Assembly (NCBI GenBank): GCA_021780625.1
Contig: JAJXYI010000158.1
Location: forward strand, 1-7,006
Direction of reading: 5' to 3'
DNA length: 7,006 nt
DNA from: a bacterium
GTDB taxonomy: Bacteria; Verrucomicrobiota; Verrucomicrobiae; Opitutales; Opitutaceae
A program made the translations under genes and the position numbers. Under the pieces are notes generated by a model. The model was not told where the DNA came from, did not search any database, and saw only the letters and a list, made by a program, of their open reading frames with translations. Each line of letters starts with the position of its first letter. The stretch's first letter is position 1. Positions 5,486-7,006 of this stretch are shown here, in pieces.

Positions 5486-6259
5486 TCAATTGCCGTCCAC
5501 CTTCGCACTTTCATTTTCCGAGGCTTCGGTCTCGCCCTTCTCGGCGTGGGTGTTGGCGACCGCCTTCGCACGGGCCTGGCCCGTGACGTTCACTCCGTCG
5601 TCGCTCTCGATGTCCTTCTTCGAGTTCGGATTGCTCGCCGGGGTGTCGGAGGAGGACTTCACGTTTGCCGACATGGAGGCAGAACTGTCGGCATCGGTGT
5701 CCGCTGCCGCCTTGTCGCTCGAGGATTCGGCAGCCTTCGCAGCTTCCGAGGCCTCGTGCTCATTGGCCTCAGCCGCAGCCTTTGCCGCGCTCGAGGTGGA
5801 CGCTTCGTCCGCATCCGCAGCCTTGGCCGCGGCCTCCTGCGCGTTGGCGTTGGCGGCGATGGCCGCGTGGGGCAGGCCGGTGACACTCGCGCGCACCGCC
5901 TCGGCGGACTCCGCCGATTGAGCGGACTCAGCAGCTTCGGCCGCGTCCGCGGATTCAGCCGCATGGGCGGCGACAGCGGCGGCGTGCGAGGCGTTGGCGG
6001 CCGTGGCCGCGGCAGTCGTCGCATCGTCGGCGGCATGCGAGGCGTTCACCGCCGCGCTGGCCGCATTCGCGGCGTTGGCGGCATTGACAGCAGCGCTGGC
6101 CGCAGTGGACGCGTGGGCGGCAGCCTGGGCCGCTTCCGCCGCGTCGGCAGCCTCAACCGCGTCAGTCGCGACGTGAACGGCTTGGGCACGGAGAGAAAGC
6201 GGCAGCAGAACGCAGACGCCGGCCGCGACGGCGAGGGATCGATAGGTTTTCATGGTCAT
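5486..6259 (-). CDS. Alanine-rich exported low-complexity protein, function unknown
   Basis: 257 residues, of which 94 are alanine (37%). The N-terminus MTMKTYRS plus a hydrophobic stretch and LRAQA gives a clear signal peptide with likely cleavage after residue 27. Residues 28-125 are nearly pure Ala with Asn, Ser, His, Asp and Glu in short near-repeats such as ASAAVNAANAAN/ASAAVNASHAAD, NASHAA twice and AAEAAEAAQ, predicted to be strongly helical. Residues 125-130 (SVTGLP) break the pattern. A second Ala/Glu/Lys/Ser segment follows to about 200, then a hydrophilic Ser/Asp/Asn/Glu/Lys tail ending in KVDGN. There are no membrane segments after the signal and no cysteine in the mature protein. 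It is not recognised as a named family; the composition resembles LEA-like, Ala-rich coiled or surface proteins. Start choice between ATG 6259 and ATG 6253 is open, and neither has a Shine-Dalgarno. The barrel gene is 85 bp downstream on the same strand. Confidence 0.75.
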   Translation of the reverse strand: MTMKTYRSLAVAAGVCVLLPLSLRAQAVHVATDAVEAADAAEAAQAAAHASTAASAAVNAANAANAASAAVNASHAADDATTAAATAANASHAAAVAAHAAESADAAEAAESAQSAESAEAVRASVTGLPHAAIAANANAQEAAAKAADADEASTSSAAKAAAEANEHEASEAAKAAESSSDKAAADTDADSSASMSANVKSSSDTPASNPNSKKDIESDDGVNVTGQARAKAVANTHAEKGETEASENESAKVDGN

Positions 6260-6723
6260 TCGGGTTTCGTCGGTGGTTTCTGTTGGGTGAGTCGGAAGTA
6301 CCGGCCCACGTGGGATGTGTGCGGCCCGTTAGTCTTGCCCATCATTTGCAGTGTTCCGCCACCACCCGCCTACAAGCCACTGCAGACCCCCATTCCAAAC
6401 TCTTATTCTTTGATTTCGTTTATCTTATAATTGGCCAGAAAAAAACTTCTCCGACTCTAAACCCCAGAGCTCTGAGAATTCAGTCCAGACAGCTCAAGAT
6501 TTCGACGCTATCCACTTATTTCCAGGAGTTTCCAACTTTAAGTCCTACGGGATCCCCTGAACTGGGCATGAACCCGGGTGCTCGGCCCATTGTCCGCCTG
6601 TCCCTTGCTGCCGGAGTTGTGGGAAAACGGATTATCCCCGCGCTCCAAGGGCTACACTGGCGGCCCCCAGGTGTTCACAGACCGGCTCCTACAGGTGTCG
6701 TTTTTTCTGCCTGTCCCTCGCGG
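6260..6723. other. Intergenic region upstream of the alanine-rich gene; lower GC, with repeat patch
   Basis: 464 bp with no convincing gene. The part nearest the alanine-rich start should hold its promoter: an A+T-rich block at about 6395-6445 includes minus-strand TATAAG, but no good -35 partner was found. A perfect palindrome CCCACGTGGG (6305-6314) lies 46-55 bp before the start codon and could be an operator. From about 6587 the character changes back to GC-rich sequence with two GCCTGTCCC 9-mers (6596, 6709) and CGGATTATCCC-like sequence resembling the end of the 128-bp repeat. An open frame running through to 6816 has no recognisable protein features apart from the regulator-derived tail. 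Confidence 0.7.
6305..6314. promoter_or_regulatory. Perfect palindrome CCCACGTGGG upstream of the alanine-rich gene
   Basis: A 10-bp perfect dyad with an ACGT core, 46-55 bp upstream of the alanine-rich start codon. It could be a regulator binding site in the leader or promoter. There is only one copy in the window, and a chance match in GC-rich DNA is possible. Confidence 0.2.
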
Positions 6724-6827
6724 CCCGCCGACGCCCGCCGTATCCGACGCTTGGTGACTCGCCAGTCGCGCACGTCCAAGCGCCCCGCCAGCACGCCGCG
6801 CCACAAGACGCGGTAGGGACAGGCGGA
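6593..6827. repeat. 13-bp inverted repeats bounding a 235-bp segment
   Basis: TCCGCCTGTCCCT (6593-6605) and AGGGACAGGCGGA (6815-6827) are exact reverse complements. The right arm is inside direct-repeat copy B. The segment between them also contains a GCCTGTCCC (6709-6717), so the arms may be two units of a short repeat family rather than true ends of one element. There is no transposase inside. Confidence 0.6.
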
Positions 6828-6851
6828 TTATTCCCAGTCCCCGCGTCGAAC
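6724..6851 (+). pseudogene. Direct repeat copy B: detached 3' fragment of an MmyB-type regulator gene
   Basis: Second copy of the repeat at 4172-4299 (93% identical, ungapped). It encodes the regulator's last 30 residues, reading PADARRIRRLVTRQSR to HKTR, and keeps the TAG stop at 6814-6816, but nothing upstream resembles the helix-turn-helix or ligand-binding domain. It is therefore a gene-end fragment, not a gene. Amino-acid changes relative to copy A (S to R, S to T, T to S, P to T) show no sign of coding constraint. It ends 22 bp from the stop of the YoeB-type gene. It may be the remnant of the original gene end displaced by an insertion, or a duplicated piece. Confidence 0.75.
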
Positions 6852-6873
6852 TTCTTCAGGCCAAGAGCGGAAG

Positions 6874-7006
6874 TCAGTAGTGGTAGCGCAACTGAGCTAT
6901 CAGCAAATCGCTGCCTTCGACTTTGTAGACCATTCGATGCTCGTGGTTGATGCGGCGTGACCAGTAGCCAGAAAGGACATGGCGAAGGGGTTCCGGTTTT
7001 CCGATC
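6874..7006 (-). CDS. yoeB: Txe/YoeB-family toxin (mRNA endonuclease), C-terminal half, cut by window edge
   Basis: The minus strand encodes 43 residues plus stop, beginning IGKPEPLRHVLSGYW, continuing SRRINHEHRMVYKVEG and ending LLIAQLRYHY. This matches the C-terminal half of the 84-residue YoeB/Txe toxins almost motif for motif. Catalytic residues known from E. coli YoeB can be placed: Glu46 in KPEPL, Arg59 and Arg65 in SRRINHEHR, and the terminal His83-Tyr84. The toxin is a ribosome-dependent mRNA interferase kept inactive by the antitoxin YefM/Axe, whose gene normally lies just upstream and would be beyond the window. All visible active-site residues are intact, so the toxin is probably functional if the missing half is. 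It is not related to the genes to its left; the repeat boundary 22 bp after its stop suggests it lies outside the repeat-bounded segment. Confidence 0.93.
   Translation of the reverse strand, partial: IGKPEPLRHVLSGYWSRRINHEHRMVYKVEGSDLLIAQLRYHY

Noticed and set aside
5303..6430. A 375-codon plus-strand frame, Arg/Gly/Val-rich, opposite the alanine-rich gene.
   Set aside because: It is the antisense image of the repetitive Ala codons; the minus-strand frame has a proper signal peptide and this one has no credible start or domain.
6283..6816. A 177-codon plus-strand frame ending in the regulator-like tail.
   Set aside because: Only the last 30 codons match anything, and they come from the direct repeat. 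The rest crosses an A+T-rich promoter region and has no protein-like pattern.

Overview
The window is a GC-rich bacterial chromosome segment with mostly single-gene transcription units. It encodes an outer-membrane beta-barrel, several Sec-exported proteins and a plant-polysaccharide hydrolase, so the host is a Gram-negative bacterium. The gene mix (sodium/solute symporter, secreted GH12 glucanase, MetA-type barrel, alanine-rich exported protein, several starts without Shine-Dalgarno) would fit Verrucomicrobiota such as Opitutaceae, or Acidobacteriota. That assignment is inference from style; there is no marker gene here.

Layout from left to right. At 1-831 (minus) is the N-terminal part of an SSS-family symporter, cut by the window edge. 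At 1026-1352 (minus) is a small YkgJ-type cysteine-cluster protein. At 1500-2276 (minus) is a secreted GH12 glycoside hydrolase with both catalytic glutamates. At 2377-3264 (minus) is an atypical SDR oxidoreductase, divergent from an XRE/MmyB-type regulator at 3392-4264 (plus). The divergent promoter region holds a perfect palindrome that could be the regulator's operator. At 4633-5400 and 5486-6259 (both minus) is a probable two-gene unit: an alanine-rich exported protein followed by a beta-barrel outer-membrane protein. At 6874-7006 (minus) is the C-terminal half of a YoeB-family toxin, whose 5' end and presumed antitoxin lie beyond the window.

The most unusual structure is in the non-coding DNA. 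The last 30 codons and stop of the MmyB-type regulator, plus 35 bp downstream, recur as a 128-bp direct repeat (119/128 identical, no gaps) 2.55 kb away, on the far side of the barrel/alanine-rich pair and 22 bp from the toxin gene stop. This resembles an insertion into the 3' end of a gene, or a segmental duplication. The two intergenic patches beside these copies also share seven copies of the 9-mer GCCTGTCCC/GGGACAGGC, including one perfect 14-bp inverted repeat, which suggests a dispersed REP-like element family. I see no tRNA, rRNA, CRISPR array, transposase or integrase.

I do not find a clearly new multi-gene system. The best candidates for novelty are the repeat-bounded cassette and the alanine-rich protein/barrel pair.
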